Assembly: GCF_018413525.1 (NCBI RefSeq)
Contig: NZ_JAHCDD010000028.1
Coordinates: forward strand, 1 to 61,760
Direction of reading: 5' to 3'
DNA: 61,760 nt
DNA from: Acidovorax sp. CCYZU-2555
GTDB taxonomy: Bacteria > Pseudomonadota > Gammaproteobacteria > Burkholderiales > Burkholderiaceae_C
Shown piece after piece: positions 9,474 through 17,473 of the stretch (the stretch's first letter is position 1; every line of letters begins with the position of its first letter). The translations under genes were made by a program, and so were the position numbers. The notes under the pieces are model-generated. The model saw nothing but the letters and a program-made list of their open reading frames with translations. It was not told where the DNA came from and made no database searches.

Positions 9474-10100
9474 TCAGGGAGAGGGAGACGCCGCGGCGGA
9501 CGCGGAGTGGTTACAGGCCAGCAGATGCTGGGTGGCCGCGAGGGCCTGGTGCAGTGGCGCCTTGTCACGCCCGAGTTTCGTCAGCAGCGCTGCACCCAGC
9601 CACATCTGGTAGAGCACCTGGGCCAGCGCATGCGGATCGGCACCGGGCGGCAAGGAGCCGTCTTCGCGGCCTTCGCGCACCGCGGCGCCGATGCGCGCCA
9701 CGAGCGCAGCCACGCCGTCGTTGAGGATGCGGCGCATGTCTTCGGACAGGTCGGCGACTTCGGCCGCCAGCTTCACGACCAGGCAGTCTTCGGCCCAGCC
9801 CCGGCTGTCGGCCGTGCCCAGCCAGGCCTGCCAGTAGCTCATCACGCGCTCACGGCCGTTGCTTTTCTCCGCCAGCAAGGCCTGCAGGCGTTGGCCGTAG
9901 TCGGCAACGTACTGCTCCAGCAGCGCGCAGCCAAACGCTTCCTTCGACGCGAAGTAATGATAGAACGAGCCCTTGGGCACGTTGCAGGCCGTGAGCAGCT
10001 CCTGCAGCCCCACGCCCACAAACCCCTTGCGCAACACCAGCGCATGGCCGGAATCGAGCAACTGCTGGCGCGTGGCTTCGGCTTTCTTGGTCAATTTCAT
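9474..10100 (-). CDS. NemR-like TetR family transcriptional regulator
   Basis: This 208-residue repressor has an N-terminal helix-turn-helix (about 10-55: LTACNVPKGSFYHYFASKEAF) and an all-helical sensor domain. The sensor holds EDCLVVKLAAEVADLSEDMR, with the cysteine at position 106. E. coli NemR, which senses hypochlorite, quinones and methylglyoxal, uses Cys106 in the same setting, so redox or electrophile sensing is likely. It heads a minus-strand operon with DJ-1-like and oxidoreductase genes. The palindrome TAGAC-N5-GTCTA at 10120-10134 lies 20 bases upstream of its start and is the obvious autoregulatory operator. Confidence 0.88.
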   Translation of the reverse strand: MKLTKKAEATRQQLLDSGHALVLRKGFVGVGLQELLTACNVPKGSFYHYFASKEAFGCALLEQYVADYGQRLQALLAEKSNGRERVMSYWQAWLGTADSRGWAEDCLVVKLAAEVADLSEDMRRILNDGVAALVARIGAAVREGREDGSLPPGADPHALAQVLYQMWLGAALLTKLGRDKAPLHQALAATQHLLACNHSASAAASPSP

Positions 10101-10119
10101 GGCTTCATTCTACACAGAA

Positions 10120-10134
10120 TAGACCAGTCGTCTA
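10120..10134. promoter_or_regulatory. Candidate NemR-like operator upstream of the TetR gene
   Basis: The perfect inverted repeat TAGAC-CAGTC-GTCTA overlaps a TATTCT -10-like sequence reading toward the regulator. As I recall, the E. coli NemR box is a palindrome of the same TAGAC-spacer-GTCTA type, and the regulator here has the NemR cysteine. Binding has not been shown; this is motif plus position. Confidence 0.6.
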
Positions 10135-10261
10135 GTTACCAGGTATCACACCGGCGACAGCAGGGCCGCAGGGTAGAGCGCGCCCGCATGACCCCACCGC
10201 AGGCGAAAAAGGCGCGCCAAGGGCACAATCGCCCTCCCCATTACTGCTTCATGGTTTCCAC

Positions 10262-10507
10262 ATGCCCGCCACCGAAATCACCGTCACCTCCGCTGGCAAA
10301 GTCGCGGGCCAGGAGCTGCTGGTCCCCACGGGCCAGGAAGGCGAGCACTTCGCGCATATCCAGGACTGGCTCACGGCCCAGCTCAAGGCCAAGAAGTCGG
10401 TGCGCGATGTGAGCCAGAAAGTGCTGGTCAAGGGCATCAAGCAGTGGGCCGTCTACGAAGGCAAATCGGGCGGCAAGCCCGTGCGCTGGGTGTTCAAGAT
10501 CACCTGA
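10262..10507 (+). CDS. Conserved hypothetical protein, 81 residues
   Basis: This small soluble protein has no membrane segment or signal peptide. It is rich in lysine and valine, with a predicted beta-alpha-beta arrangement (ITVTSAGKVAGQELLVPTG, then a helix HIQDWLTAQLKAKKSV, then strands around KQWAVYEGKSGGKPVRWVF). I do not recognise a family. It is convergent with the EamA transporter gene, with two bases between the stop codons. A CACAAT sequence at about 10224 may be a -10 element. Codon use matches its neighbours, which supports a real gene. Confidence 0.7.
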   Translation: MPATEITVTSAGKVAGQELLVPTGQEGEHFAHIQDWLTAQLKAKKSVRDVSQKVLVKGIKQWAVYEGKSGGKPVRWVFKIT

Positions 10508-10509
10508 AG

Positions 10510-11394
10510 TCAGCGCGCGACCGCCGGCATGGCCGGCGCGAAATGCCTGGCGCCGACGACGCACAGAATGACCGCCAGCGTCACGCCGACCATGCCCAGG
10601 CTCACGGCTTCATGCAGCAGGCCCGCGGCCAGCGTCAGGCCGAAGAACGGCTGCAGCAACTGCAACTGGCCGACCGCGGCAATGCCGCCCTGCGCCAGCC
10701 CGCGGTACCAAAACACAAAGCCGATCAACATGCTGAACACCGAGACATAGGCCAGGCCCAGCCAGGCGCCGGCGCCGACTTCGGTGAGCTGCGCGGGCCA
10801 GCGCAGGCCGGCGAGCAGCAGCATGGCGGGCAGCGACAGCACCAGCGCCCAGGAAATCACCTGCCAGCCGCCCAGGGCGCGCGACAGCTTCGCGCCTTCG
10901 GCGTAGCCCAGGCCGCAGACCGCGATCGCCACCAGCATCAGCAGATCGCCGCGCCACGATGCACCCAGGCCTTGCGACAGCGCGAAGGCGATCACCAGCG
11001 CGCTGCCCAGCAGCGAGAAGAACCAGAACGAGGGCTGCGGGCGCTCGCCGCCGCGCAGCACGCCGAAGATCGCGGTCGACAGCGGCAGCAGGCCCATGAA
11101 CACCATCGAGTGCGCCGATGTCACCTGCTGCAGCGCCAGCGCCGTGAGCAGCGGAAAGCCCAGCACCACGCCCAGCGCGACCAGCACCAACGAGCGCCAC
11201 TGCGCCGCGTTCGGGCGCCGCTGGCGAAACAGCGCCAGCGCGGCCAGCGCCAGCAGGCCCGCGATGCTGGCGCGCGCGCCCGTAAGGAACAGCGGTTCGA
11301 ATTCCATGACGGCCAGGCGTGTGGCGGGCAGCGAGCCGCTGAAGATCAGCATGCCGATGAAGCCATTGCCCCAGCCGCTGTGTGTTTTGCCCAT
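10510..11394 (-). CDS. EamA/DMT family transporter
   Basis: This 294-residue inner-membrane protein has about ten hydrophobic helices in two repeated EamA halves. The first contains FIGMLIFSGSLPATRLAVMEFEP and the second QVISWALVLSLPAMLLLAGL. The GLLPLSTAIFGVLRGGERP and LQLLQPFFGLTLAAGLL segments, each near a repeat end, are typical. Family members usually export amino acids or metabolites by drug/metabolite-type antiport. It is divergent from a MocR regulator across 89 bp, an arrangement in which the regulator often controls the transporter. Confidence 0.87.
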   Translation of the reverse strand: MGKTHSGWGNGFIGMLIFSGSLPATRLAVMEFEPLFLTGARASIAGLLALAALALFRQRRPNAAQWRSLVLVALGVVLGFPLLTALALQQVTSAHSMVFMGLLPLSTAIFGVLRGGERPQPSFWFFSLLGSALVIAFALSQGLGASWRGDLLMLVAIAVCGLGYAEGAKLSRALGGWQVISWALVLSLPAMLLLAGLRWPAQLTEVGAGAWLGLAYVSVFSMLIGFVFWYRGLAQGGIAAVGQLQLLQPFFGLTLAAGLLHEAVSLGMVGVTLAVILCVVGARHFAPAMPAVAR

Positions 11395-11426
11395 GGTGTG
11401 CTTTCTTGTAAGGCGTTGCGAGAGCG

Positions 11427-11455
11427 TTGATCGTAGGCAGCTGCATCAATACAAT
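11427..11455 (+). promoter_or_regulatory. Sigma-70 promoter for the MocR regulator gene
   Basis: TTGATC at 11427-11432 and TACAAT at 11450-11455 are separated by exactly 17 bases, matching 4 of 6 and 5 of 6 consensus positions. Transcription would begin near 11462, about 22 bases before the ATG at 11484. The promoter fills most of the gap to the divergent EamA gene. Confidence 0.65.
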
Positions 11456-11483
11456 CAAATAATTGTCATGGATACAGTGCTCT

Positions 11484-12821
11484 ATGCCCCAAGCCCGCTA
11501 CAAGCCTCTTGTTGACCGTCTCGCCGACGACATCCGCTCGGGGCGCCTGCCTCCGGGAACGCGGCTGCCGCCGCACCGCCAGCTCGCGGCGCGCGAAGGC
11601 CTGGCGCTGGTGACGGCCACGCGCGTCTATGCAGAGCTCGAGGCCATGGGCCTGGTCAGCGGCGAGCAGGGCCGGGGCACCTTCGTCAAGGAGGCCGCGC
11701 TGTACGCCGGCCAGGGCATAGACCTGCACAGCGCGGCGGCCGACATGGTCGACCTGAGCTTCAACTACCCTTCCCTGCCCAGCCAGACCGAATTGCTGCG
11801 CGGCGCGCTGCGCCAGCTCGCAACGTCAGGCGATCTCGAAGCCCTGCTGCGCTACCAGCCGCATGCGGGCCGCATGCACGACCGCGCCATGGTCGCGCAG
11901 CATTTACTGCGCCGCGGCCTGAGCGTGGCCGCCGAACAGGTGCTGCTGGTCGACGGCGCCCAGCACGGCCTGGCGACCACGCTGATGGCGCTGCTGCAGC
12001 CCGGCGATGTGGTGGCCGTCGACGCGCTGACCTATCCGGGCTTCCGGCTGGTCGCGCAGACGCTGCATCTGGAACTTGCGCCGATTCCCGCCGCGGGCGC
12101 GGGCACCGATCTCGACGCCTTCGAAAAGCTCTGCCGGCAGCGCAATGTGCGCGCCATCTACGCCATGCCCACGATCAACAATCCGCTGGGCTGGGTGATG
12201 GATCTGCCGCGCCGCCAGGCCCTCGTGGCGATCGCGCGCCAGCACGGCGTGCTCATCATCGAAGACGGCGCCTACGCCTTTCTCGCCGAGAACCCGCCGC
12301 CGCCGCTGGCCATGCTCGCGCCCGAGTGCACCGTCTACATCTCGGGCTTCTCGAAGAACGTGGCCGCGGGCCTGCGCGTGGGTTGCATCGCCGCGCCCCA
12401 GCCCTGGGTCGTCAAGATGGAACGCGTGATACGCGCCACCATCTGGAACACGCCCGGCGTGATGACCGCCCTGGTCAGCAACTGGATAGACGACGGCACG
12501 GTCGCGCGCCTGGAAGGCGAGAAGCGCCAGGATGCTCGCGCGCGCCAGCGGCTCGCGGCCGAAGTGCTGGGGCCGCTGGCGCGCGTGGGAGACCCCGGGT
12601 CGTATTTCGTCTGGCTGCCGCTGGCCGACGAATTGCGCGCCGACCGCGTGGCGATGGCGCTGGAGCGCGAACAGGTCTCGGTCTCCACGGCCGAGCCGTT
12701 CGCGACTTCGGCCCATGTGCCGCATGCGATACGGCTAGCGCTGGGCTCGGTCGCGCCCGATGCGCTGCGCCAGGCGCTGACCAAGGTGCGCCAGGCGATC
12801 GAGCTGCATACCGACTGCTGA
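11484..12821 (+). CDS. MocR-type regulator: GntR wHTH fused to aminotransferase fold
   Basis: This 445-residue protein combines a GntR winged helix (about residues 5-72, with LPPGTRLPPHRQLAAREGLA) and a class I aminotransferase domain (about 100-440). The aminotransferase part has PTINNPLGWVMD, EDGAYAFLAE and the PLP lysine in SGFSKNVAAGLRVG, so cofactor binding appears retained. MocR proteins use PLP or its aldimines as effectors rather than catalysing transamination. The ATG at 11484 is chosen because the promoter at 11427-11455 places the transcript start just downstream of the alternative TTG at 11463. Divergence from the EamA gene suggests that gene as target. Confidence 0.9.
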   Translation: MPQARYKPLVDRLADDIRSGRLPPGTRLPPHRQLAAREGLALVTATRVYAELEAMGLVSGEQGRGTFVKEAALYAGQGIDLHSAAADMVDLSFNYPSLPSQTELLRGALRQLATSGDLEALLRYQPHAGRMHDRAMVAQHLLRRGLSVAAEQVLLVDGAQHGLATTLMALLQPGDVVAVDALTYPGFRLVAQTLHLELAPIPAAGAGTDLDAFEKLCRQRNVRAIYAMPTINNPLGWVMDLPRRQALVAIARQHGVLIIEDGAYAFLAENPPPPLAMLAPECTVYISGFSKNVAAGLRVGCIAAPQPWVVKMERVIRATIWNTPGVMTALVSNWIDDGTVARLEGEKRQDARARQRLAAEVLGPLARVGDPGSYFVWLPLADELRADRVAMALEREQVSVSTAEPFATSAHVPHAIRLALGSVAPDALRQALTKVRQAIELHTDC

Positions 12822-12926
12822 GCGCACACAGGGCCATTGCGGGCGCGGCGCGCGCGCCGCAAGGTACAGACAGCACAATGCATGTTGTCGCTTGCAGCGC
12901 CCTGCCGTCTTTTTCCTTGCTCATCC

Positions 12927-13901
12927 ATGCGCCTGTTTGCTTCTCTTCCGAACTTTTTCCGCGACAACTACCCGTCGGCCGAACGCCTGGGCGTGCCCGT
13001 GGCGCGCTGGCGCGAAAGCATTTATCACACGGTGTTCGAGACGAACACGCAGATGGGAAAGTCGTTCGAGCGCTATCTGACGCTGGCCATCGTGCTGAGC
13101 CTGGGCGTGGTGATCGCGCACAGCATTCCCGAGATCTCCAAGGGCTGGCGCGAGACCGCGCTGCGCGCGCTTGAATGGCTGTTCACGCTGGCGTTCACCG
13201 TGGAGTACGGGCTGCGGCTGATCTCGGTGCGCAAGCCCTGGCGCTATGCGCTGAGCTTCTACGGCATCGTCGATCTGCTGGCCATCATTCCGGCCTATCT
13301 CGCGATCTTCTTTCCCGATGCGCAATTCCTCGCCGTGGTGCGCGCGCTGCGGCTGGTGCGCACGTTCCACATCTTTCCCGTGCTGCGCGGCTTTCTCGAC
13401 GAATACCTGATGCTGGGCCGGGCGCTGCAGGCCAGTGCGCGCAAGATCTTCGTGTTCCTGAGCGTCGTCGCGGTGCTGGTGTTCATCACGGGCACCTTGA
13501 TGTTCGTGATCGAAGGCCCCGAGCATGGCTTCACCAGCGTGCCCATGGGCATCTATTGGGCGATCTCCACCGTCACCACCGTGGGCTATGGCGACGTCAC
13601 GCCTGCCACGTCACTGGGACGCTTCTTCGCTTCGGTGATGATGTTGCTGGGCTGGGGCATCCTGGCCGTGCCCACGGGCATTGTCGGCGCGGAAATTTCG
13701 CGCGGCGCGCGCGACACCGGCACCCGGGCGCGCATGAAAGGCGTCGAGTGCCAGGCCTGCGGTGAAAACCGCCATGAGGAAGACGCGCGCTTTTGCCGCC
13801 GCTGCGGCACGCGGCTGCAGCCCGCGATGGCGCCTGCGCGGCCGGCGCCGACAGACTCGCCGGCGGCCAGCCAGCACGCGCCGACCGCCGAAGTCGACTA
13901 G
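12927..13901 (+). CDS. Voltage-gated potassium channel-like protein with C-terminal zinc ribbon
   Basis: This 324-residue ion-transport protein has six predicted membrane segments. S4 contains regularly spaced arginines (VVRALRLVRTFHIFPVLR). The selectivity filter TTVGYGD covers residues 217-223, so K+ selectivity is expected. After S6 (LLGWGILAVPTGIVGAEIS) comes a short linker and a four-cysteine element, CQAC followed by CRRC (about residues 275-293), then a Pro/Ala-rich tail. The start 12927 gives the usual MRLFASLPNFFRDN beginning; an in-frame ATG at 12837 would add a Cys-rich unlikely leader. No close ribosome-binding site is visible. It lies alone downstream of the MocR gene. Confidence 0.88.
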   Translation: MRLFASLPNFFRDNYPSAERLGVPVARWRESIYHTVFETNTQMGKSFERYLTLAIVLSLGVVIAHSIPEISKGWRETALRALEWLFTLAFTVEYGLRLISVRKPWRYALSFYGIVDLLAIIPAYLAIFFPDAQFLAVVRALRLVRTFHIFPVLRGFLDEYLMLGRALQASARKIFVFLSVVAVLVFITGTLMFVIEGPEHGFTSVPMGIYWAISTVTTVGYGDVTPATSLGRFFASVMMLLGWGILAVPTGIVGAEISRGARDTGTRARMKGVECQACGENRHEEDARFCRRCGTRLQPAMAPARPAPTDSPAASQHAPTAEVD

Positions 13902-13910
13902 CCGGCGCGC

Positions 13911-14462
13911 TCAGCGCACCTCTTCGGGCGGCGGCAGCACCGCTTGCAGGCCCAGGCCCTGCAGCGCGAGTTCGCGACACCAGCCCTTGCTGTGGAACAG
14001 GTGGTAGTCCTCGTCGCGCTCCACGCGCGCGTGCGCCTGCTGGAGCAGCCGCGCCTGCTCGCCGCTGGCGACCGCGGCCACCTTGCCCAGCAGCTCCCAG
14101 TTCGCGTGGTCCTTGGTTTCGGCATGCACCACGCATTCGCAGGCGATCAGCTCGGCGGCCTGCGGCGTGCCGTTGGTGCGCGCCAGCTCTATCGACTGGA
14201 CCAGCGCATTGCCGATGTGCTTGACCACCTCCCGCGCCGCGGTGCGCGCGTCGGGTTCTATGCCCAGATCCTCGCACAGGGTCTGCAGCACGTTGCGGTG
14301 GCTCTGGGTCTGCGCAAGGTATTCCTGCCATTCCTTCTTCAGGTCGGGATTGCGCACCACGCCCAGCGCTTTTTGATAGACCTGTTCGCCGACGATCTCG
14401 GTTTCGAGCATCTGCAGCAACAGGTCCTTGAGTTGCGTTGCATCGTAGGAGGAGTGGGCCAT
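13911..14462 (-). CDS. Ferritin-like domain protein
   Basis: This 183-residue all-helical protein fits a ferritin-like four-helix bundle. Helix 1 has LLLQMLETEIVGEQVYQKAL (Glu ligands near 20 and 23). Helix 2 has QEYLAQTQSHRNVLQTL (Glu and His). Helix 3 has AELIACECVVHAETKDHANW and helix 4 LLQQAHARVERDEDYHLFH. Paired Glu and E-x-x-H-type residues suggest a di-metal site. The exact subfamily (manganese catalase-like, DUF-type or bacterioferritin-like) cannot be assigned by eye. It is convergent with the channel gene, nine bases between stops, and preceded by an AAGGAAAC ribosome-binding site. Confidence 0.8.
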   Translation of the reverse strand: MAHSSYDATQLKDLLLQMLETEIVGEQVYQKALGVVRNPDLKKEWQEYLAQTQSHRNVLQTLCEDLGIEPDARTAAREVVKHIGNALVQSIELARTNGTPQAAELIACECVVHAETKDHANWELLGKVAAVASGEQARLLQQAHARVERDEDYHLFHSKGWCRELALQGLGLQAVLPPPEEVR

Positions 14463-14686
14463 GTTGTTTCCTTTTCACGACGGAAGTCAAAGAGTCCATT
14501 CATGGTGAATCCGGCGGGATGACCAGGGCTGTAGGCCCGGCGCTTGACGCCAAGCCGGCAGTCGGCGAGCAAGGCCGCATCGCAGGCCCGCGCCCGTTGA
14601 CAAGGGCCAAGGGCGGCCCACTACAATCGCCTCACCGTGCGTATCCGCGCGTGCCACAATTTCATCAATGCAGAGGGAGTTTTGAC

Positions 14687-15187
14687 ATGTCCAGCAATTC
14701 CGACGATGACAGCCAGCAGCGCTTTGCGCTCGGCCTTGTATTTGCCCTGATCGCCCTGATCGTTTCGACCGTGGTCGGCACCGTGGTGTACCAGCGCGTT
14801 CTCAAGGCGCCCACCGCCGCGACCGGCGCTGTCGTTCCTGCCGTGCTGATCGTCGAAGAAGCGCTGGTGCGCGTCGAAAACGGCGTGGTCAAGTTCTACT
14901 TCGCAACGGGCAAGGCCGATGTCGCCATCGGTGGCAATGTGGCGCTGGCTGATGTGGTGCGTGGCGTGGCAAACGGCAAGCGCGCGCGCATTTCAGGCTT
15001 CCATGATGCGACCGGCGATGCCGCCGTGAACGCCGAGCTGGCCAAGCAGCGCGCCCTGGCTGTGCAGGCCACACTGCTGACGCTGGGCGTGGACCAGAAC
15101 ATGGTCGAGTTGAGCAAGCCCGAGCAGACCCTGGCCGGTGGCAGCAATGCCGAAGCGCGCCGCGTCGAAGTGATCTTGATCGACTGA
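14687..15187 (+). CDS. OmpA C-domain-like membrane-anchored protein
   Basis: This 166-residue protein has a short polar start and one membrane helix at about 14-34 (LGLVFALIALIVSTVVGTVVYQ). An OmpA-like peptidoglycan-binding domain follows (about 60-166), with the markers VVKFYFATGKADV, GFHDATGDAAVNAELAKQRALAV and RRVEVIL. In this family the Asp of the helix and the Arg near the end bind diaminopimelate. GAGGGAG lies eight bases upstream of the ATG. It is monocistronic, ending at a strong terminator. Confidence 0.88.
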   Translation: MSSNSDDDSQQRFALGLVFALIALIVSTVVGTVVYQRVLKAPTAATGAVVPAVLIVEEALVRVENGVVKFYFATGKADVAIGGNVALADVVRGVANGKRARISGFHDATGDAAVNAELAKQRALAVQATLLTLGVDQNMVELSKPEQTLAGGSNAEARRVEVILID

Positions 15188-15210
15188 TCAGCGCGCCATC
15201 GACGCACACA

Positions 15211-15242
15211 CCGGCAGCCCGCAAGGCCTGCCGGTTTTTTTT
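15211..15242 (+). terminator. Intrinsic terminator after the OmpA-like gene
   Basis: CCGGCAG (15211-15217) pairs with CTGCCGG (15228-15234), with a GCAA tetraloop closed by two further C-G pairs. Eight Ts follow at 15235-15242. It separates this gene from the effector operon downstream. Confidence 0.9.
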
Positions 15243-15364
15243 GCGCCTGCCACTTGGCCTGGCAATGCCGATGATGGAACTGCGCTCGGCTTGCGGTTAC
15301 CCATACAAGCCAACGTTGGAACTCACACCGCGCAGCGTCTATCAGCAACCCAGGAGCAAGATTC

Positions 15365-17440
15365 ATGAGCAGTGTTTCCGGTGGGCCGCCTCCCACTTTC
15401 GCCAGCGCATCCGGAACATCCGGAACATCCGGGACATCTTTCAATCCTTTTAAAGCACTGGCCAAAGTCGCAGAAAAGATCGCTGACGGCGTCAGCAGTA
15501 TTTTCAAGCGCATGGGCTCGCAGCCGGCATCGCTCGGCACGCAGTACAGCGCCCACCTTTCCGACGTTACCGGTCCCGGCCCCGGCCCCGGCCCGGCCCC
15601 GGCCCCCAGCAGCAAGGACGTGGCGCCGGCGGCACCGTTCGGCCCGCAGTACGGTGTGCGCTTTCAAGCCAAGGCTGAGCAAGGCACTGTGCTCAACGGC
15701 TATCGAGTGCTCGGCGACAAGACCAAGGGCGTAGAGCCGGGATTCACCGCGCTCAAGGACTGGCACACCGAAGATGATGCGAACCTCAGGCAGCCGGGAA
15801 ACACGCTCCATGGCGCGGCCAAGCAGTGGATCACGCAGCAGATGCTGACCGGCATCGGCCCCCATCGTCCGGCTCTGGAACAAACGGTCAAGGCAGCCGT
15901 CGACATGCTAGCGCTGCAGGGCGGTGGCGATACCGCCAGGGCCGACCTGCTCAAGGGCATGCAGGACCCGCAAAAAGGCATGCTCAATTTCAACATGTGC
16001 ACCGACAAGCAGTTGGTGGACGACATCGCCGAACAGGCGCTCGCACTCCTCGTGGAGAACGAGAGCCCCGTCGAAACGGCGCATGTGCATGAGGCACTCA
16101 AGCAGCACCTGATGGAGACGCAGCCGAAGTTCACCGAAAAGCATTACATCAAGCTGGACTACTACGAGGCCAATAAATCGATTTCCGGCAACTACACCAT
16201 CCCCTATGCCAAGACCAAGGCACTGGGCGGCATTCCCGTTCTGGGCAATCTACTGCACAAGCTGGGGAAATCCACTTCCCCGCGTGAGATCAATCAAGGC
16301 GCGGTCAACGAAAAGCTCGCGAACGACCTGATGGGTGTTCTGGGAATGAAAACCCAGACGCTGGACCTGGTGAAGAGCACTTACGCCGACGGCACGCCCA
16401 AGGTAATGCTCGACAGCACGCACATCCAGGGCTTCAACGACTTCGACGGAGAAAAAAACGCCGCCAAGGGCAGCGTCTACATCAAAGACGGCGTCCTGGT
16501 GAAGAACAGCCGCCTGCCCACCGACGCGCCGGGCGAGTTCAATGGGCCGCCGCAATTGCACACCGGCATAGACGACCTGGGCGGCAAGAAAGTAATGATG
16601 CTGCTGCTTGCCGACCGCGACGCCCTGGGCAGCAAGGGCGGCAACAAGGGGTTTGTGGAAAATCAGTTCTTCGCCATCGACCCCGGTCACGCGCTCGATG
16701 AAAAGCGGCTGAGCAAGCGCGGAGATGTGAAAAGCGATCTGTCCTTCGACCCGGCCTCTTCGCTGGCATCGCAGGATTACAAGAATTTCAGCATCTTCGA
16801 CCAATCGACGTTCGCCGAGAAGATGGAAGGCGTGCGCCAGCTGCAGCAGCTTCAGGGGCGGGACAGTGCGTTGTTCGACGAGTACGCCAAGGAATACGGT
16901 CCCGAGCAAGGCAACGACGCGCTGAACTTCCGCAACCAGTTGCTCGACACCCAGGCGCAATACATAGGCCGCAGGGACGACATCCTGAAGACCTTTTCGA
17001 GTCGCCTGGCCGTCGACAACTACCAGTTTGGCGCGGAGGTCGACAGCGACCCGGCGCTCAAGCGCAACTACCGCGATCAGACCCTCAACCTGCTCGATGG
17101 CCTGGAAAAACTCACCTCCACCACGGTGGGCACGGCCAAAGGCAAGAAAGACGGCATACGCCTGAACATCCCGCATGTGCAGAAACCCGAGGATCGCAAG
17201 GCCTGGGATGTGCATCAGAACGGCGACAACGTCGTATTCACGTTCAACGGCAAGCCCGCCGAGGCCAGGAAAATGCTCGAGACGCTCAATGACTTCAGAG
17301 GCAAGACCACCGGTCAGTCATTGCCGGCCTTCACGACGGACGGCGCCGGCGCGATCACGCTGAGCGTGCCCACAAGCCAAATACTGCAGGCGCAGTCGGC
17401 ACTGAGCTACAGCCAGATCATGCAGTACAAGCACGGCTGA
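15365..17440 (+). CDS. Putative type III secretion effector
   Basis: This 691-residue protein has no signal peptide or membrane helix. Its N-terminus is Ser/Gly/Thr-rich (three GTS units at about 17-25), typical of a type III secretion signal. A possible amphipathic chaperone-binding segment (about 26-50) and a GPGPGPGPAPAP linker (about 70-81) follow. A central region (about 300-450) contains L-A-D-R-D at 415-419, N427 and FFAIDPGHAL with D439. This spacing recalls the catalytic and metal-binding loops of PI3/4-kinase-like folds, with K346 a possible ATP-binding lysine; that reading is tentative. Two chaperone-like genes follow directly, the usual effector arrangement. AGGAG precedes the ATG by eight bases. 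No overall homologue is recognised. Confidence 0.7.
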   Translation: MSSVSGGPPPTFASASGTSGTSGTSFNPFKALAKVAEKIADGVSSIFKRMGSQPASLGTQYSAHLSDVTGPGPGPGPAPAPSSKDVAPAAPFGPQYGVRFQAKAEQGTVLNGYRVLGDKTKGVEPGFTALKDWHTEDDANLRQPGNTLHGAAKQWITQQMLTGIGPHRPALEQTVKAAVDMLALQGGGDTARADLLKGMQDPQKGMLNFNMCTDKQLVDDIAEQALALLVENESPVETAHVHEALKQHLMETQPKFTEKHYIKLDYYEANKSISGNYTIPYAKTKALGGIPVLGNLLHKLGKSTSPREINQGAVNEKLANDLMGVLGMKTQTLDLVKSTYADGTPKVMLDSTHIQGFNDFDGEKNAAKGSVYIKDGVLVKNSRLPTDAPGEFNGPPQLHTGIDDLGGKKVMMLLLADRDALGSKGGNKGFVENQFFAIDPGHALDEKRLSKRGDVKSDLSFDPASSLASQDYKNFSIFDQSTFAEKMEGVRQLQQLQGRDSALFDEYAKEYGPEQGNDALNFRNQLLDTQAQYIGRRDDILKTFSSRLAVDNYQFGAEVDSDPALKRNYRDQTLNLLDGLEKLTSTTVGTAKGKKDGIRLNIPHVQKPEDRKAWDVHQNGDNVVFTFNGKPAEARKMLETLNDFRGKTTGQSLPAFTTDGAGAITLSVPTSQILQAQSALSYSQIMQYKHG

Positions 17441-17473
17441 TCGCCGCCCTTCACTCTTTCACTGGAAGCCCTC

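Noticed and set aside
7509..10412. A 967-codon open frame on the plus strand
   Set aside because: It runs opposite to four genes with clear families and has Arg/Gln/His-rich composition typical of antisense frames in GC-rich DNA.
15241..15364. Possible hrp-box or PIP-box upstream of the effector
   Set aside because: Two GGAACT copies (about 15277 and 15317) are present, but no CCAC-type partner at 15-17 bases follows, and no TTCG-N8-TTCG motif is seen.
15412..15438. Tandem TCCGGAACA units as a CRISPR-like array
   Set aside because: Units are nine bases, contiguous and in frame, with no spacers; they are coding microrepeats.
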